Counted from the first letter of the stretch, positions 1 to 11,177 are shown. The stretch: 64,000 nt of DNA from Pedobacter cryoconitis (GCF_014200605.1 NZ_JACHCE010000003.1:62001-126000); one strand, 5' to 3'. Notes: generated from the letters alone by a model not told the origin. A program made the numbers and translations.

Positions 1-561
1 AATGCTACTGAATACGCAATCTTAAACGCTAATTATATGAAAGCGCGTTTAGAGCAACACTATCCGGTACTTTATTCAGGAAGCAAAGGACGTTGTGCAC
101 ATGAAATGATCCTTGACTGCCGTGAATTCAAAAACTTCGGTATTGAAGTAGTTGATATTGCGAAAAGATTAATGGATTATGGTTTCCACGCACCAACAGT
201 ATCTTTCCCGGTTGCTGGTACTTTAATGGTTGAACCAACAGAAAGTGAGCCTAAACATGAGCTGGACCGTTTCTGTGATGCATTAATTGCAATCAGAAAT
301 GAGATCACCCAGGTAGAAAAAGGTACACTGGATAAAATTGATAATCCACTGAAAAATGCACCGCATACTGCTGCTAAAGTTACTGGGGACGAATGGTCAC
401 ATAGCTACAGCAGACAAATTGCAGCTTTCCCGTTAGCTTATGTTGCAGAACATAAATTCTGGCCTTCGGTAGGAAGAGTGAATGATTCATTTGGTGACAG
501 GTCATTAGTTTGTGCCTGCCCTCCAATAGAAAGTTATATGGAAGAAGAAGTGGCTTCGTAA
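1..561 (+). CDS. gcvP: Glycine dehydrogenase (decarboxylating), C-terminal part
   Basis: P-protein of the glycine cleavage system, the PLP enzyme that decarboxylates glycine and passes the aminomethyl group to the H-protein lipoyl arm, in the cytoplasm. Only the last 186 codons are in the window; the frame is open from base 1, so the apparent ATG at 37 is internal. The residues after it ([42 protein letters not shown]) are characteristic of the GcvP C-terminal domain. A strong hairpin terminator follows, so gcvP is the last gene of its transcript. Family call is secure; the upstream part cannot be judged. Confidence 0.95.
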   Translation, partial: NATEYAILNANYMKARLEQHYPVLYSGSKGRCAHEMILDCREFKNFGIEVVDIAKRLMDYGFHAPTVSFPVAGTLMVEPTESEPKHELDRFCDALIAIRNEITQVEKGTLDKIDNPLKNAPHTAAKVTGDEWSHSYSRQIAAFPLAYVAEHKFWPSVGRVNDSFGDRSLVCACPPIESYMEEEVAS

Positions 562-583
562 GCATTTCTTATTCCTTTTATTG

Positions 584-619
584 AAAAGGAGGGTCATTTT
601 AAAAGATGACCCTCCTTTT
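584..619 (+). terminator. Rho-independent terminator after gcvP
   Basis: Perfect 14-bp inverted repeat (AAAAGGAGGGTCAT at 584-597 and its complement at 606-619) with an 8-nt loop; the 3' arm ends in TTTT. It lies 23 bases after the gcvP stop. Confidence 0.85.
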
Positions 620-709
620 GTTAAATATATAAATTGTCAAATATTTACTTTACGTTTCTATTTTATATCTTTATATTAATCCTTGTGATCTTTTTATAAC
701 CTTAAGCTG

Positions 710-1123
710 ATGAATACTAAAATTAACCTGCTGGTAATTGATGATGATGATATCAATATCTTCATTATTAAGAAAATCGTAGAGAAAACAGGCTATGAAG
801 CTAAAATGGTTGCAAAGACAAATGGGCTAATGGCTATTGACTATCTGAAAGAGTTGATAGAAAGTGATCAGATATTACCACATCTGATTCTGATTGACAT
901 CAATATGCCAGTTTTAAATGGCTGGGAATTTTTAGATGCTTATGAAAAATTAGGCATTCAGAATGATATAGATATGTATATGCTGTCATCTTCAGTTTAT
1001 GAGAATGATATTGAGAAAGCTAAAACCTATAAAACAGTAAAAGGGTTTATTTCTAAACCCCTTTCTATTGAACGTTTGGTTGAACTTTTTGAAGGTAAAA
1101 GTTCAGGCGCTATACAATCTTAA
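710..1123 (+). CDS. Single-domain response regulator (CheY-like)
   Basis: A stand-alone receiver domain of 137 residues with no output domain. The acidic cluster DDDD is at residues 11-14, the predicted phospho-acceptor is Asp63 in LIDINMP, the Ser/Thr switch region is SSS at 93-95 and the conserved lysine is Lys116 in ISKPLS. Such proteins act by protein contact or as phosphorelay intermediates. No histidine kinase is adjacent, so the partner is unknown; the kinases elsewhere in the window are possible partners only by inference. Its 3' end overlaps the convergent MBL gene by 14 bases. Confidence 0.9.
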   Translation: MNTKINLLVIDDDDINIFIIKKIVEKTGYEAKMVAKTNGLMAIDYLKELIESDQILPHLILIDINMPVLNGWEFLDAYEKLGIQNDIDMYMLSSSVYENDIEKAKTYKTVKGFISKPLSIERLVELFEGKSSGAIQS

Positions 1124-1877
1124 ACTGCCCCTCATCTCCTGGTTCAATAAAGCCTGTAGCTTTACTCTTACCATGATAAAAAAGACAATTCCAATGTTCT
1201 TTCACGGCCTTATGCCCAAATTCTTCTCTTAATTCCATGGACTTGCGCCCATCATAGTCATATTTCGCAATAAATTTTTTAAGCAGCTCTTCTGGTTCAG
1301 GCAAAACATCACCACCAAAAAACACCATATCTTCTCCATCATCCAGTAACCATGCCTGGTGAAAAGGAGTATGTCCGCCAGTTAAGATATGTCTGATCCC
1401 TGGCATAAAATCTCCAGTTTCATCAACAAACTGCAAAGTGGCATTCCGCTGCAGAAAATCAAAAATCTCTGTTCTGTAAGAGGAAGAAGGATTGGTAAAC
1501 GCCCCCTCCCATTCTCCACGCTGAATAACATAGGTTGCATTTGGAAAGCTAAGTTCCATTCCATTATTTTCTTTATGAACCATACCACCGGCATGATCAA
1601 AATGAAGATGCGACATTAAAACATAATCAACATCATCAGGATCAAAACCAGCTTTTCTGATATTTTCATGTAAAATCAATTGTCCCCCGTTGTTACTGTA
1701 TCCCAATCCGGTGTCCAATACCAATAGCTTATCTCCCAGTTTAACAAGAAAAGGATTGACATTTATAAACAGAGATCCCGGTCTGTCTTTAGGGTTATCT
1801 GTCTGAGGATTAAAGGGAACAAATTTTTTGTCGGCTGCTACAGAATAAGAACCTTCATATAAAGTGAAAACTTGCAA
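1110..1877 (-). CDS. MBL-fold metallo-hydrolase (lactonase-like)
   Basis: Metallo-beta-lactamase-fold hydrolase of 255 residues, cytoplasmic (no signal peptide). The zinc ligands are visible: HLHFDH (His90, His92, Asp94, His95), His169 in GGHT, Asp190 in FFGGD, His235 in YHGK. This pattern and length fit the subgroup that includes N-acyl-homoserine lactonases and related hydrolases, but the substrate cannot be read from sequence. The reading frame has no ATG before codon 88, which lies inside the fold; the only sensible start is TTG at 1877, with an in-frame stop a few codons upstream. The 3' end overlaps the convergent response regulator. Confidence 0.85.
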   Translation of the reverse strand: MQVFTLYEGSYSVAADKKFVPFNPQTDNPKDRPGSLFINVNPFLVKLGDKLLVLDTGLGYSNNGGQLILHENIRKAGFDPDDVDYVLMSHLHFDHAGGMVHKENNGMELSFPNATYVIQRGEWEGAFTNPSSSYRTEIFDFLQRNATLQFVDETGDFMPGIRHILTGGHTPFHQAWLLDDGEDMVFFGGDVLPEPEELLKKFIAKYDYDGRKSMELREEFGHKAVKEHWNCLFYHGKSKATGFIEPGDEGQFKIV

Positions 1878-2029
1878 TGGCGTAGGTATTAGTCAAAAGA
1901 ATAATTAATGATATATTTACAATCTGCTGCAAAGATAGGTAACCTGCTTGAAATACCTTCATGTTAACGTCATTACCGCTCTTGAAAGGGGCTTTGCAGC
2001 TAAAACAAAACAAAAATCAAAAAAACTAA

Positions 2030-3745
2030 ATGAAGAAAAGATGGGTGCAAGCCGTAAAAGGTAAGACAGAAATAACAGATTCGCTTGCACAGCAATTAAA
2101 TATAGACCTCAGTTTAGCGGAAATCTTAGTCCAGAGAGGGATTACTTCTTTTCAGGAAGCCAAAGATTTCTTTCGTCCGCAACTAACTCAGTTATATGAT
2201 CCTTTTTTAATGAAGGATATGGATAAAGCTATAGCCAGGATTGATCTTGCATTAGCCGCCGGCGAGCATATCATGATTTATGGCGATTACGATGTGGACG
2301 GAACTACTTCAGTAGCACTTGCCTATAGTTTCTTCGGCCAGTTTACAAAAAACATAGAATACTATATTCCTGACAGACATAAAGAAGGATATGGGATTTC
2401 TACTGCAGGTATTGATCATGCAAAAGCTCAGGGGATTACGCTGATTATAGCTTTAGACTGTGGCATTAAATCAAATGATAAGATTGATTATGCCAATACG
2501 TTAAATATAGATTTTATCATTTGTGATCACCATTTACCTGGCGATGAACTACCCGCAGCAGCAGCTATACTTGATCCGAAACGCTTAGACTGTTCTTATC
2601 CTTTTAAAGAACTTGCAGGTTGCGGAATAGGCTTTAAACTGGCTCAGGCCTACTGTCAGACGCATCACCTGCCGGCAGAAAATTACGAACGATATCTGGA
2701 TTTAGTCATGGTTTCTATTGCTGCAGATATTGTACCTATAGTAGATGAAAACCGTACCCTTGCCTATTTTGGACTGATCAAATTAAATACAAATCCCTGT
2801 ACAGGATTGAAAGCTTTAATGGATAGCTGTGGTAAGAACAAGGATTTTACAATTACTGATGTCGTTTTCACCTTAGCCCCGCGCATTAACGCTGCAGGCC
2901 GTATGGATCATGGCAATCAGGCTGTTAAAATGCTGTTATGTACAGCGGATACCCTTGCAGCAGAACAAAGTCTTTTTATTAACCTGCAAAATACAGACCG
3001 TAAAACATCTGATCAGAGTATCACCGCAGAGGCATTGGCATTAATTGATGAGTCTGAGATTCTGATCAATAAAAAAACCACAGTCGTTTATAATGACCAT
3101 TGGAACAAAGGTGTAATTGGTATCGTTGCCTCCCGTTTAACAGAGAAGTATTACAGACCAACAATCGTATTAACACTTTCTAACGGAATGCTGACAGGAT
3201 CGGCCCGTTCGGTACCCGGTTATGATCTGTATGAAGCCTTATTAAGCTGTGCAGATTTACTAGAGCAATTTGGCGGACATAAGTTTGCCGCGGGTATGAC
3301 TATCAAACCTGAAAATATTGAAGCTTTTGCCGACCGCTTTGAAAATATAGTAGCCGCAACCATAACAGAAAATTTACTTTGTCCGGAAATTTTAATTGAC
3401 AATGAAATTTTATTGACGCAGATAGATGGCAAATTTCAGCGTATTCTTGCCCAAATGGCGCCTTTCGGGCCGATGAATCCTGCACCGGTATTTGTCAGTC
3501 ATGATGTATATTATACAGGAAGACCTTATATTGTAGGTACAAAACATTTAAAGTTGAGTATTAAACAACAAAATTCCCCTATTTTTGAAACCATTGGATT
3601 CGGAATGGCAGAATTTGAACAACTATTACAACCTGATCAACCTTTCTCTATTTGCTATACGATAGAAGAAAATGTGTGGAAGGAACAGAAACGTTTACAA
3701 CTGAATATTAAAGCAATAGAGATTAATAACCAATCATATAAATGA
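2030..3745 (+). CDS. recJ: Single-stranded-DNA-specific exonuclease RecJ
   Basis: 5'-to-3' single-strand DNA exonuclease of recombination and mismatch repair. It is 571 residues, usual for the family. DHH-family motifs: [11 protein letters not shown] with Asp86, Asp88 and Asp90; ALDCG with Asp143; CDHHLPG with Asp166, His167 and His168. The DHHA1 domain carries [11 protein letters not shown] in the second half and an OB-like domain follows. ATG is preceded by A-rich sequence with no Shine-Dalgarno. The stop overlaps the lptB start (ATGA), so the two are translationally coupled and co-transcribed. Confidence 0.95.
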   Translation: MKKRWVQAVKGKTEITDSLAQQLNIDLSLAEILVQRGITSFQEAKDFFRPQLTQLYDPFLMKDMDKAIARIDLALAAGEHIMIYGDYDVDGTTSVALAYSFFGQFTKNIEYYIPDRHKEGYGISTAGIDHAKAQGITLIIALDCGIKSNDKIDYANTLNIDFIICDHHLPGDELPAAAAILDPKRLDCSYPFKELAGCGIGFKLAQAYCQTHHLPAENYERYLDLVMVSIAADIVPIVDENRTLAYFGLIKLNTNPCTGLKALMDSCGKNKDFTITDVVFTLAPRINAAGRMDHGNQAVKMLLCTADTLAAEQSLFINLQNTDRKTSDQSITAEALALIDESEILINKKTTVVYNDHWNKGVIGIVASRLTEKYYRPTIVLTLSNGMLTGSARSVPGYDLYEALLSCADLLEQFGGHKFAAGMTIKPENIEAFADRFENIVAATITENLLCPEILIDNEILLTQIDGKFQRILAQMAPFGPMNPAPVFVSHDVYYTGRPYIVGTKHLKLSIKQQNSPIFETIGFGMAEFEQLLQPDQPFSICYTIEENVWKEQKRLQLNIKAIEINNQSYK

Positions 3746-4476
3746 TATTAAGAGCTGATAATCTTATAAAAAAGTACAAACAGCGGACTGTCGTTAATGA
3801 CGTTTCGTTTAATGTGAGCCAGGGTGAAATCGTGGGTCTGTTAGGACCTAACGGAGCGGGAAAGACAACTTCCTTTTATATGATTGTGGGATTGATCAAG
3901 CCTAATGAAGGTAATATTTACCTGGGTGATGAGGATATTACCAAAGATGCCATGTACCGCAGGGCACAAAAAGGAATTGGGTATTTAGCACAGGAAGCTT
4001 CTGTTTTCAGAAAACTATCTGTTGAAGACAACATTCTCTCTATTCTGGAGATGACCTCCATGACCAGGGTAGAACGGGAAGAAAAACTAGAAGAATTAAT
4101 TGATGAATTCAGTCTTCATAAAGTAAGAAGAAACCGGGGGGACCTTTTATCAGGAGGGGAACGCCGGAGGACAGAAATTGCCAGGGCACTGGCTGCAAGT
4201 CCTAATTTCATTTTACTGGATGAACCATTTGCAGGGGTAGATCCTATTGCTGTAGAAGAGATCCAGACTATTGTAGCAAAACTCAGAAACAAAAATATAG
4301 GTATCCTGATTACCGACCACAATGTTCAGGAAACACTTTCCATTACTGACAGAGCTTATTTATTATTTGAAGGCAAAATACTGGAGTCTGGTACTCCGGA
4401 AGTTCTTGCCGCTAATGAAATGGTAAGAAAAGTCTATTTAGGTTCCAATTTCGTACTTCGCAGTAAAAACTTATAA
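3742..4476 (+). CDS. lptB: LPS export ABC transporter ATP-binding protein LptB
   Basis: ATPase of the LptB2FG complex that pulls lipopolysaccharide from the inner membrane. It is 244 residues with Walker A GPNGAGKT (35-42), Q-loop Gln84, signature LSGGE (136-140), Walker B FILLDE (156-161) and switch His193 in TDHNVQ. Length and the [10 protein letters not shown] region are typical of LptB. It sits directly after recJ with a 4-base ATGA overlap, and the GH3-like gene follows 9 bases later, so the three form one operon. The other lpt genes are not in this window. Confidence 0.92.
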   Translation: MILRADNLIKKYKQRTVVNDVSFNVSQGEIVGLLGPNGAGKTTSFYMIVGLIKPNEGNIYLGDEDITKDAMYRRAQKGIGYLAQEASVFRKLSVEDNILSILEMTSMTRVEREEKLEELIDEFSLHKVRRNRGDLLSGGERRRTEIARALAASPNFILLDEPFAGVDPIAVEEIQTIVAKLRNKNIGILITDHNVQETLSITDRAYLLFEGKILESGTPEVLAANEMVRKVYLGSNFVLRSKNL

Positions 4477-4485
4477 GCTAATAAC

Positions 4486-6000
4486 ATGGCAATTGTAAAT
4501 TCTATTTTTACCTGGTATATGAAAAAGCGTGTCCATCAGATAGAGCTTTTCATGAAATATCCTATAGATGTCCAGGAAGAATGGTTCCATAACCTGATTT
4601 CGTCCGCTGAAAATACAGAGTGGGGAAAAAAATATGATTATAAGTCTATTGAAAACCTGGAACAGTTTAAACAGCGTGTTCCGTTACAAAACTACGATTC
4701 TTTAAAACCGTATATCGAGCGGATGCTTCAGGGTGAACAAAATATTCTCTGGCCATCTGAGATTAAATGGTTTGCTAAATCATCCGGAACAACCAGTGAC
4801 CGGAGTAAATTTATCCCTGTCTCTCCCGAAGCATTGGAAGAATGCCATTTCAAAGGCGGAAAAGACATGATTTCCATCTTCTGTAATAACAAACCATCTA
4901 ACCAGATCCTGACAGGAAAAGCATTGGTATTAGGAGGCAGTCATCAGATAAATCAGTTAAACGAAGATTCTTTTTACGGTGATCTTTCTGCTGTACTGAT
5001 CAAAAACCTTCCAATGTGGGCCGAGTATTACAGGACACCGGATATTTCAATTGCCCTGATGGATGATTACGAACAAAAGATGGATAGAATGGCAGAAGCC
5101 ACCATTAAAGAGAATGTAACCAATATATCAGGTGTACCTACATGGACAATCGTTCTGGCCAAGAAAGTTCTGGAAATTACCGGAAAGAAAAATCTGCTGG
5201 AAGTATGGCCTAATCTGGAACTTTATTTCCATGGAGCAGTTAATTTCAGCCCATACAGAGCGCAGTTTAAAGAATTGATCCCAAGGAATGATATGTATTA
5301 TCTGGAAACATATAATGCTTCTGAAGGCTTCTTTGGTATTCAGGATCAGGTAAATTCGGAGGAGATGCTGTTAATGCTTGATTATGGTATCTATTATGAG
5401 TTTTTACCCTTAGAACAGCTTTGTGATGATAACCCGGTCACACTTAGTCTGGGTGAAGTAGAATTGTATAAAAACTATGCAATTATCATTTCTACCAATG
5501 CGGGTTTATGGCGCTATATTATTGGTGATACTGTTCAGTTTACCTCTCTGTCTCCTTTCAGAATCAAAATTACCGGCCGTACCAAACATTTTATCAATGC
5601 TTTTGGTGAGGAAGTAATTATTGATAATGCTGAACAGGCGATCAGTAAAGCATGCAGGGAAACCGGCGCCGCTTTCAAAGATTATACAGCCTGCCCTATT
5701 TATTTCAAAGGAAATGACGCAGGCGGACATGAATGGATTATAGAATTTGATCAGCAGCCTGATAACTTTGAGAAATTCGTAGATATCCTGGATCAGACAC
5801 TCCGGGAAATTAATTCGGATTATGATGCCAAACGTTTTAATAATATGGCCCTTTGCAGACCTAAAGTCCACAATGCACCAAAAGATACTTTTTATAACTG
5901 GCTGAAATCAAAAGGTAAGTTAGGCGGACAGCATAAAGTCCCAAGACTGGCTAATGAAAGAAAGTATGTGGATGAAATTTTACCCTTATTAAGCGCTTAA
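4486..6000 (+). CDS. GH3-superfamily acyl-adenylate/amido synthetase-like protein
   Basis: Homologue of the plant auxin-responsive GH3 family, adenylate-forming enzymes that conjugate carboxylic acids to amino acids. It is 504 residues with no signal peptide. The nucleotide-binding loop [13 protein letters not shown] is at 99-111 and the second family motif [15 protein letters not shown] is central, followed by [13 protein letters not shown] and the C-terminal lobe. The bacterial substrate is not known to me. It is third in the recJ-lptB operon, which may hint at an envelope-related acid as substrate, but that is inference. Its stop overlaps the convergent chitinase gene by 4 bases. Confidence 0.85.
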   Translation: MAIVNSIFTWYMKKRVHQIELFMKYPIDVQEEWFHNLISSAENTEWGKKYDYKSIENLEQFKQRVPLQNYDSLKPYIERMLQGEQNILWPSEIKWFAKSSGTTSDRSKFIPVSPEALEECHFKGGKDMISIFCNNKPSNQILTGKALVLGGSHQINQLNEDSFYGDLSAVLIKNLPMWAEYYRTPDISIALMDDYEQKMDRMAEATIKENVTNISGVPTWTIVLAKKVLEITGKKNLLEVWPNLELYFHGAVNFSPYRAQFKELIPRNDMYYLETYNASEGFFGIQDQVNSEEMLLMLDYGIYYEFLPLEQLCDDNPVTLSLGEVELYKNYAIIISTNAGLWRYIIGDTVQFTSLSPFRIKITGRTKHFINAFGEEVIIDNAEQAISKACRETGAAFKDYTACPIYFKGNDAGGHEWIIEFDQQPDNFEKFVDILDQTLREINSDYDAKRFNNMALCRPKVHNAPKDTFYNWLKSKGKLGGQHKVPRLANERKYVDEILPLLSA

Positions 6001-6983
6001 GGAAAAGGTTGCATAGAGCCACAAGAGCATTTCCTGGAGTCAGTTAATCCGAACAACTGTAAATAGTGCTGATAATAACCAGCCCTGTTTTTCATTGCAG
6101 GTAACGCATCACCATGATTGCATTCGATTGCCCCATTGACAATATTGGTTACCATACCAAATCCGGCAGTCCAGCCCTTCGCCTGATCGGCGGCTGAGGG
6201 TTTCCATTTCCCAATAATTACATCATGTGCTGAGGGCTTAGTCCCCTGTGGGGTCATCCAGAAATAAATAGCCGTTTCGAAAGCAATCACGGGATCTTTA
6301 AGGATCAGGTCAGGATCAGCAAGTAATTTATTTTTGTCCCCGAAAATACAGTCTGAGGCAAAACCATAATTCCCATTATAACTCAGCTGAAGCGGCCCGC
6401 GGCCATAATATCTCTTACCTGCTATGGCAGGATAAAATACATTGGCAGCCACATAAGTATTCGTAGTATCCAATTCCCGTTTGAGCATTAAGCCATCATT
6501 GAAACGCCCATCCTGTCCATCCCTTGTTTCATGGGCAGCTTGTGCAAAAAAGGCTGCAAGCTCTCTCTGATTAATTTTCTGATCGCTGTGATTACAGAAC
6601 AAACCGTAATCAATTATAGTACTGGTATATTCTTTTTGCTGCGCCCAGGGCTCATTCCAGTCCTTATCCTGACGAACAACAACTTGTTTTCCTGTATGTT
6701 TATCAAATCTGGTGATCTTATAAATAAACGGGCCTCTTTTCTCTATCTGAATTTTTATCTGTGCTAAATTCTGAACAGCCTGTACTAAAGAATTGTAGCT
6801 ATAAAACTTATTTCTCAAAGGAAAAAGCTTATTAAAAACTATAGGAGAAAGCAATGAAGAAAATGAAACAGGAACTGCTTTGTGAATAGAATTGTTTAAT
6901 TTGAATGCGGCACTTACAGGAAGCCCGGCACACAAACAGATTAAAAAAACAACAATAAGTTTAACGCTTTTTTGTTTCATCAT
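5997..6983 (-). CDS. Secreted family 19 glycoside hydrolase (chitinase)
   Basis: Endochitinase-type GH19 enzyme, expected to be exported and to cut beta-1,4 GlcNAc polymers by inversion. It is 328 residues. A hydrophobic signal segment covers residues 7-25 (cleavage near SAA). Catalytic motif HETRDG places the general acid at Glu152, with Glu170 in LMLKRELD as candidate second acid; the family signature [16 protein letters not shown] is at 192-207 and FWMTPQ / [12 protein letters not shown] follow. There is no recognisable chitin-binding module. Residues 27-110 before the catalytic core are of unknown role. Two in-frame ATGs open the gene (6983 and 6980). Some GH19 enzymes are lysozyme-like, so peptidoglycan remains possible. 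Confidence 0.88.
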   Translation of the reverse strand: MMKQKSVKLIVVFLICLCAGLPVSAAFKLNNSIHKAVPVSFSSLLSPIVFNKLFPLRNKFYSYNSLVQAVQNLAQIKIQIEKRGPFIYKITRFDKHTGKQVVVRQDKDWNEPWAQQKEYTSTIIDYGLFCNHSDQKINQRELAAFFAQAAHETRDGQDGRFNDGLMLKRELDTTNTYVAANVFYPAIAGKRYYGRGPLQLSYNGNYGFASDCIFGDKNKLLADPDLILKDPVIAFETAIYFWMTPQGTKPSAHDVIIGKWKPSAADQAKGWTAGFGMVTNIVNGAIECNHGDALPAMKNRAGYYQHYLQLFGLTDSRKCSCGSMQPFP

Positions 6984-7362
6984 ATTCTTTCAGATTTGAA
7001 CATGCATAGTTAAATACTATGCGGGTTCTTACACCTGAGAGAACAAAAATTTAATAAATCCCAGGCAAAGTCTAATTATACTCATAATTTATAAAAATGA
7101 ATAATATTTATACATAAACATACACGGAGCAGTCATTATAAATGACCTATTATTATAGTCATCCAGAGGTTTATCCGGAAGACAAATGGTTTTAGTTCTA
7201 TAGCTAATCAACATCATATTTATAAAACAACATTTTATACAACAATCAAACCAGTTTTTTGTTTAATACATAATATTATTCTCAAAACTATTTTCCTGGC
7301 CAGGCTGAAAACAGATAAAAGGGGTTCTATTATGAAAGAAAACAGATTCTGAAACAAAACTG
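6984..7362. other. AT-rich intergenic region
   Basis: Divergent spacer between the chitinase and the GAF kinase. It is strongly AT-rich with many short poly-A/T runs. I see no open frame of useful length, no clear TTTG/TAnnTTTG promoter and no strong hairpin. It must hold both promoters. Confidence 0.5.
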
Positions 7363-8571
7363 ATGACAAATATTAATACCCCGGACAATATTATTCCCGA
7401 TAATGATGAGATAAGGTTAAAGAAACTTTATCAATATGAAATTCTGGACACCCATTCTGAAACGGATTTTGATACTATTGCTTTAATGGCGGCCGAAATA
7501 TTTGGCACAAAGAAAGCTTTTGTAACTTTTGTTGACAAAGGACATGTTTTTGTCAAAGCAAGCAGCAGCAGAATTGAAGCAGACCATATATCAAGGGCTT
7601 ATGGTCTCTGCTCCCTTAGTATTATGGAAGATGACTTAACAATATTCTATGATACGCATGAGTTTCCTGAATTAATGAAAAATCCATATATCGCAAGGGA
7701 CGGTGGTGTAAGGTTTTATGCTGCAGCCCAGATCAGAACTGCTGACGGATTTGCGCTGGGGACAGTATGCGTACTTGATGCAGAACCCCGGACAACGGTT
7801 ACAGAGCATCAGTCAAAAATGCTGCTGCTACTTTCCAAAATGGTTATGGAAAAGCTGGAAACACGGATGATCAATAGGAAAATAGTGAGAGCTTATGACG
7901 ATCGGCTACATCGCCTTGCACATGATATGAAAAACCCGGTAACTTCGATTTCCCTATATGCACAATTGCTGAGCAGCAGAGAAATGACTAGCGAGAAAGT
8001 GTTTTCTATGGCAGCTAAGATCGAAAACTCTTCTAAAGGGATAGAAAAGAAACTAAACAACCTGCTGACAGATGCCAGGAGCGAGAACGCTGCGCTGGAA
8101 TTAGTTCATGAACCAGTAATTATTACGAATCTGCTTTTACAGATGCAGCAGGCATTTGAACTTTCATTAGCCGCAAAAAAACAAACCCTTATAATCAACA
8201 ATGATTTATCTGTTTTAATCTATGCAGATAAGGAACGTATTCTTGATGTATTGGACAACCTGTTAAGCAATGCAATGAAATATTCTTATGAAGGTGCCAC
8301 AATTACAGTTAATACTTCGCTGGTAGAAGATGAACTGATTATTGAATTCAAAGATGAAGGATTGGGCCTGAGTGAAGAAGATAAGAAAAAACTCTTTTTT
8401 AAGTTTGCCAAGCTAAGTGCGATTCCCACTGCACATGAAAAATCTTATGGACTGGGTCTTTTCATCATTAAAATGCTTGTAGAAAGTCATAAAGGCAGAT
8501 TATGGGCAGAAAGTGAGGGTAAGAATCTTGGAAGCTCCTTTTTCATCTCCCTGCCCGTATTTACACAATAG
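7363..8571 (+). CDS. GAF-domain sensor histidine kinase
   Basis: Soluble histidine kinase of 402 residues without membrane segments. Residues 18-165 form a GAF domain of the common type that opens with LKKLYQYEILDTHSETDFD. HisKA follows with LHRLAHDMKNPVTSI, predicted phospho-acceptor His187. The HATPase_c domain shows the N box (DNLLSNAMKYS), G1 (FKDEGLGLS) and G2 (SYGLGLFIIKMLVESHKG) motifs. No response regulator is adjacent; the receiver at 710-1123 or proteins elsewhere could be partners. Its stop is 3 bases from the convergent phospholipase gene. Confidence 0.92.
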   Translation: MTNINTPDNIIPDNDEIRLKKLYQYEILDTHSETDFDTIALMAAEIFGTKKAFVTFVDKGHVFVKASSSRIEADHISRAYGLCSLSIMEDDLTIFYDTHEFPELMKNPYIARDGGVRFYAAAQIRTADGFALGTVCVLDAEPRTTVTEHQSKMLLLLSKMVMEKLETRMINRKIVRAYDDRLHRLAHDMKNPVTSISLYAQLLSSREMTSEKVFSMAAKIENSSKGIEKKLNNLLTDARSENAALELVHEPVIITNLLLQMQQAFELSLAAKKQTLIINNDLSVLIYADKERILDVLDNLLSNAMKYSYEGATITVNTSLVEDELIIEFKDEGLGLSEEDKKKLFFKFAKLSAIPTAHEKSYGLGLFIIKMLVESHKGRLWAESEGKNLGSSFFISLPVFTQ

Positions 8572-8574
8572 TTT

Positions 8575-10962
8575 TTACAGGATTCCGGCCATATAAGGAT
8601 CTGTGATAGACTCTTCACCAGTTTCCACATGTCCGGCGTATTGTCTGCTATAGGTGTTATTTCCGGCAAATACAGTAAAATCATACCAGCCCGAATAGTT
8701 TTTAAGATTTAAAACTACTTGTTCTTTACTTCCCGGTTTCAACTGAATTTTACGGGCTGGTTCAGAGGCAGCATATACACCTTGTTTAATTTGTACATCT
8801 AAAGGTTTTGTACCTTTATTTTCCAGCAGGATGATTACATTGCCACTAAGTTTCTCTTTCAATAATCCCGATTTCTCTTCCATACAGGAGACACTAAATT
8901 CAGGGTCATTTTTATTGCCCTTAAAATGTCTGAAAAATCCATTAGGCCCTCTTAAAAGCAAATCATAGCTTTCAGTTTTGAATTTATTCAGTTCAAGCTG
9001 GTGGCTCACCTGATCCCCTGCATTTACCGCATAATCCCAATTTTTACCTGCTACTTCTGCATATGGATTTAAGGAAGTTACATTAAATGCAGCACCGACA
9101 GGTTCCAGTAATTGTCCAAAACCTGTTTTTCCGGATTCAAACCTTAATTCTACTGCCGTTTTATCTGAGTTCAGGTTGGCTTCTGCATACAACCGGTAGG
9201 GCAAAGCACAAGCCTTTCTTGTTCCTTTTTCCTGTACCGGCATAGCCACAGGAGATGCAGATGCAAATGGTAAATGATTATTGATTGCCGCTATTTCTGC
9301 TGGAGTTAATGCATCTGGTGTGACTTGTGCAGGTTTATTCTTCGCATTTTGTATACTGGTAACCACTTCATCTTTTTGCAATGATTTAGGGTTAACTATT
9401 TTTTCTCCATTATAAGGTCTGAATACAGAAGTCAGGTCGCCGCAAACCGCTCTTCTCCAATCGCTGATCTGATGGCTCCTGATTTTTTTACCCATCTTTT
9501 TACTAAGGAATTTTTCTAAAAATTGCTGTGAAGAAGTATGATCAAATACCTGTGAATTCACATAGCCCCCTTTACTCCATGGTGAAGCAATCAGCATAGG
9601 TACACGATATCCTAATCCTATAGGGCTTCCTTTTTTAGATTCCCATTCCACGTCAATATTCATTTTGGAAGAAACTTTTCCTGTATCCTGATCATTAGGG
9701 TTAGGCGCAACAAATGGTGGAATATGATCGAAGTAACCATCATTTTCATCATAGGTCAGCACAAAGATTGTCTTTTTCCAGACTTCAGGGTTCTTAGTCA
9801 GAATATCAATTGCCTCTGAGACGTACCATGTTCCATACAATGGAGAACTGGTATGGTCAGAGAAACGCTGAGGCGCAACCAGCCACGAAACAGTTGGTAA
9901 TTTACCCTGATCAACATCAGTCCTGAACTGGTGAAAAATATCATTTTTGGGAATCTCTACAGTTTCCTTAACTCCCAGATCATTGGTATAGGTAAAAGGT
10001 TCCAGTTCCAGATAATCACCAGGTATATTGATGTTTGTAGCAAATGCCTTATCAATCAGATTCTTCTCCTTTTGACTTAGCTTATTGTATTTTGCGGTTA
10101 CCTGTTCGGCTGTTAATATTTCTTTTTTATTGGTCCGGTCTCCATTCTTACGGAAATAAGCAGATAATTTAACATTGTAGCGTTTGATGTATTCCAGCGC
10201 ATTATCCCCATAATTATCAACCCAGTCACCTACTCTTTTGTCCTGTAAATTGGCAGTCCAAAGTTCATTCTGATAAACCTTCCAGGATACATGATGATCT
10301 TCCAGCAGTTCAGGAAAAGTATCCCAGTCTACGAAAGTATTGGAATGTGATTCTGCCTGTGAGTTATCTACAGCAGCAATAGCTTTCCCATTTTGCTCAG
10401 GACGGATAGTTCCGGTCCAAAAAAACAATCTGTTTGGCGTTGTACCAGTTAATGAAGAACAGAAACTATGGTCACATATCGTAAAAGCATCTGCTAAAGC
10501 ATAATAGAAAGGAATATCAGTACGCTCATAGTGACCCAAAGTCATTAAACTCTTAACTGGGACCCATTTATCGTACTTCCCTTTATTGCGTGCAGCAACC
10601 TGATCATTCCAGGAATGAGGTAATCCTCCCTGCCAGGTAATTTTGGTCTTATTAATATCAATATGGAATGGAGCAAAGGTATTTCCCGAAGCATCCTGCT
10701 GCAGCCATACTTTATTTTTATTAGGCAAAATAGCCGCACGGGGATCATTAAACCCGCGTACACCGCTCAATTTACCAAACATATGATCAAAAGAACGGTT
10801 CTCCTGCATCAGGAATACCACATGCTCTGCATCATAAAAAGTAGTTCCCGGATCAGCTTCAATTGCCATTGCCTTTTGTATAGACATCGGAATTACATTG
10901 GCTAAACCCGCTGCACCAGAAAACATTGCTGCTTTCTTCAAAAAATCTCTTCTGGAATTCAT
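8575..10962 (-). CDS. Phosphocholine-specific phospholipase C, Tat-exported
   Basis: Acidic-phosphatase-superfamily phospholipase C that hydrolyses phosphatidylcholine or sphingomyelin outside the cytoplasm. It is 795 residues. The twin-arginine signal SRRDFLKKAAMFSGAAG (residues 3-19) directs folded export. Family motifs are ENRSFDHMFG, TGTTPNRLFFWTGT and TYDENDGYFDHIPPF; the C-terminal third (about 590-780) fits the two immunoglobulin-like DUF756 domains of this family. In other bacteria such enzymes serve phosphate scavenging; nothing here shows a Pho box. It stands alone, convergent with the GAF kinase. Confidence 0.92.
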   Translation of the reverse strand: MNSRRDFLKKAAMFSGAAGLANVIPMSIQKAMAIEADPGTTFYDAEHVVFLMQENRSFDHMFGKLSGVRGFNDPRAAILPNKNKVWLQQDASGNTFAPFHIDINKTKITWQGGLPHSWNDQVAARNKGKYDKWVPVKSLMTLGHYERTDIPFYYALADAFTICDHSFCSSLTGTTPNRLFFWTGTIRPEQNGKAIAAVDNSQAESHSNTFVDWDTFPELLEDHHVSWKVYQNELWTANLQDKRVGDWVDNYGDNALEYIKRYNVKLSAYFRKNGDRTNKKEILTAEQVTAKYNKLSQKEKNLIDKAFATNINIPGDYLELEPFTYTNDLGVKETVEIPKNDIFHQFRTDVDQGKLPTVSWLVAPQRFSDHTSSPLYGTWYVSEAIDILTKNPEVWKKTIFVLTYDENDGYFDHIPPFVAPNPNDQDTGKVSSKMNIDVEWESKKGSPIGLGYRVPMLIASPWSKGGYVNSQVFDHTSSQQFLEKFLSKKMGKKIRSHQISDWRRAVCGDLTSVFRPYNGEKIVNPKSLQKDEVVTSIQNAKNKPAQVTPDALTPAEIAAINNHLPFASASPVAMPVQEKGTRKACALPYRLYAEANLNSDKTAVELRFESGKTGFGQLLEPVGAAFNVTSLNPYAEVAGKNWDYAVNAGDQVSHQLELNKFKTESYDLLLRGPNGFFRHFKGNKNDPEFSVSCMEEKSGLLKEKLSGNVIILLENKGTKPLDVQIKQGVYAASEPARKIQLKPGSKEQVVLNLKNYSGWYDFTVFAGNNTYSRQYAGHVETGEESITDPYMAGIL

Positions 10963-11148
10963 TATTGTTAATCAAATTATGTGTGTCACTCTTACCCGAA
11001 ACGCATTTAGGTATTTTTATAATATTATAAATAATAGCTAAAATTAATACGTCTGTAACAAAGATATTGCCCGCATAATTCTTAATTGTAAAGCCTTTGT
11101 TAAGCAATAAGAATCAGTTATAAATTTCATTTTAAGACTGATTTCGGT

Positions 11149-11177
11149 TTGAATTTTAAATGAAATAATTATCTTGG
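11149..11177 (+). promoter_or_regulatory. Candidate Bacteroidota promoter for the 46-aa ORF
   Basis: TTTG at 11149-11152 and TATCTTGG at 11170-11177, one mismatch from TAnnTTTG, with a 17-base spacer (19 is usual). It would give a leader of about 25 nt. Confidence 0.4.

Noticed and set aside
1389..1619. Open frame on the plus strand opposite the MBL hydrolase
   Set aside because: Lies wholly within a gene with clear zinc-binding motifs and translates to nothing recognisable.
10663..10905. 80-codon plus-strand frame opposite the phospholipase N-terminus
   Set aside because: Antisense shadow of the Tat signal and catalytic region; composition unlike a protein.
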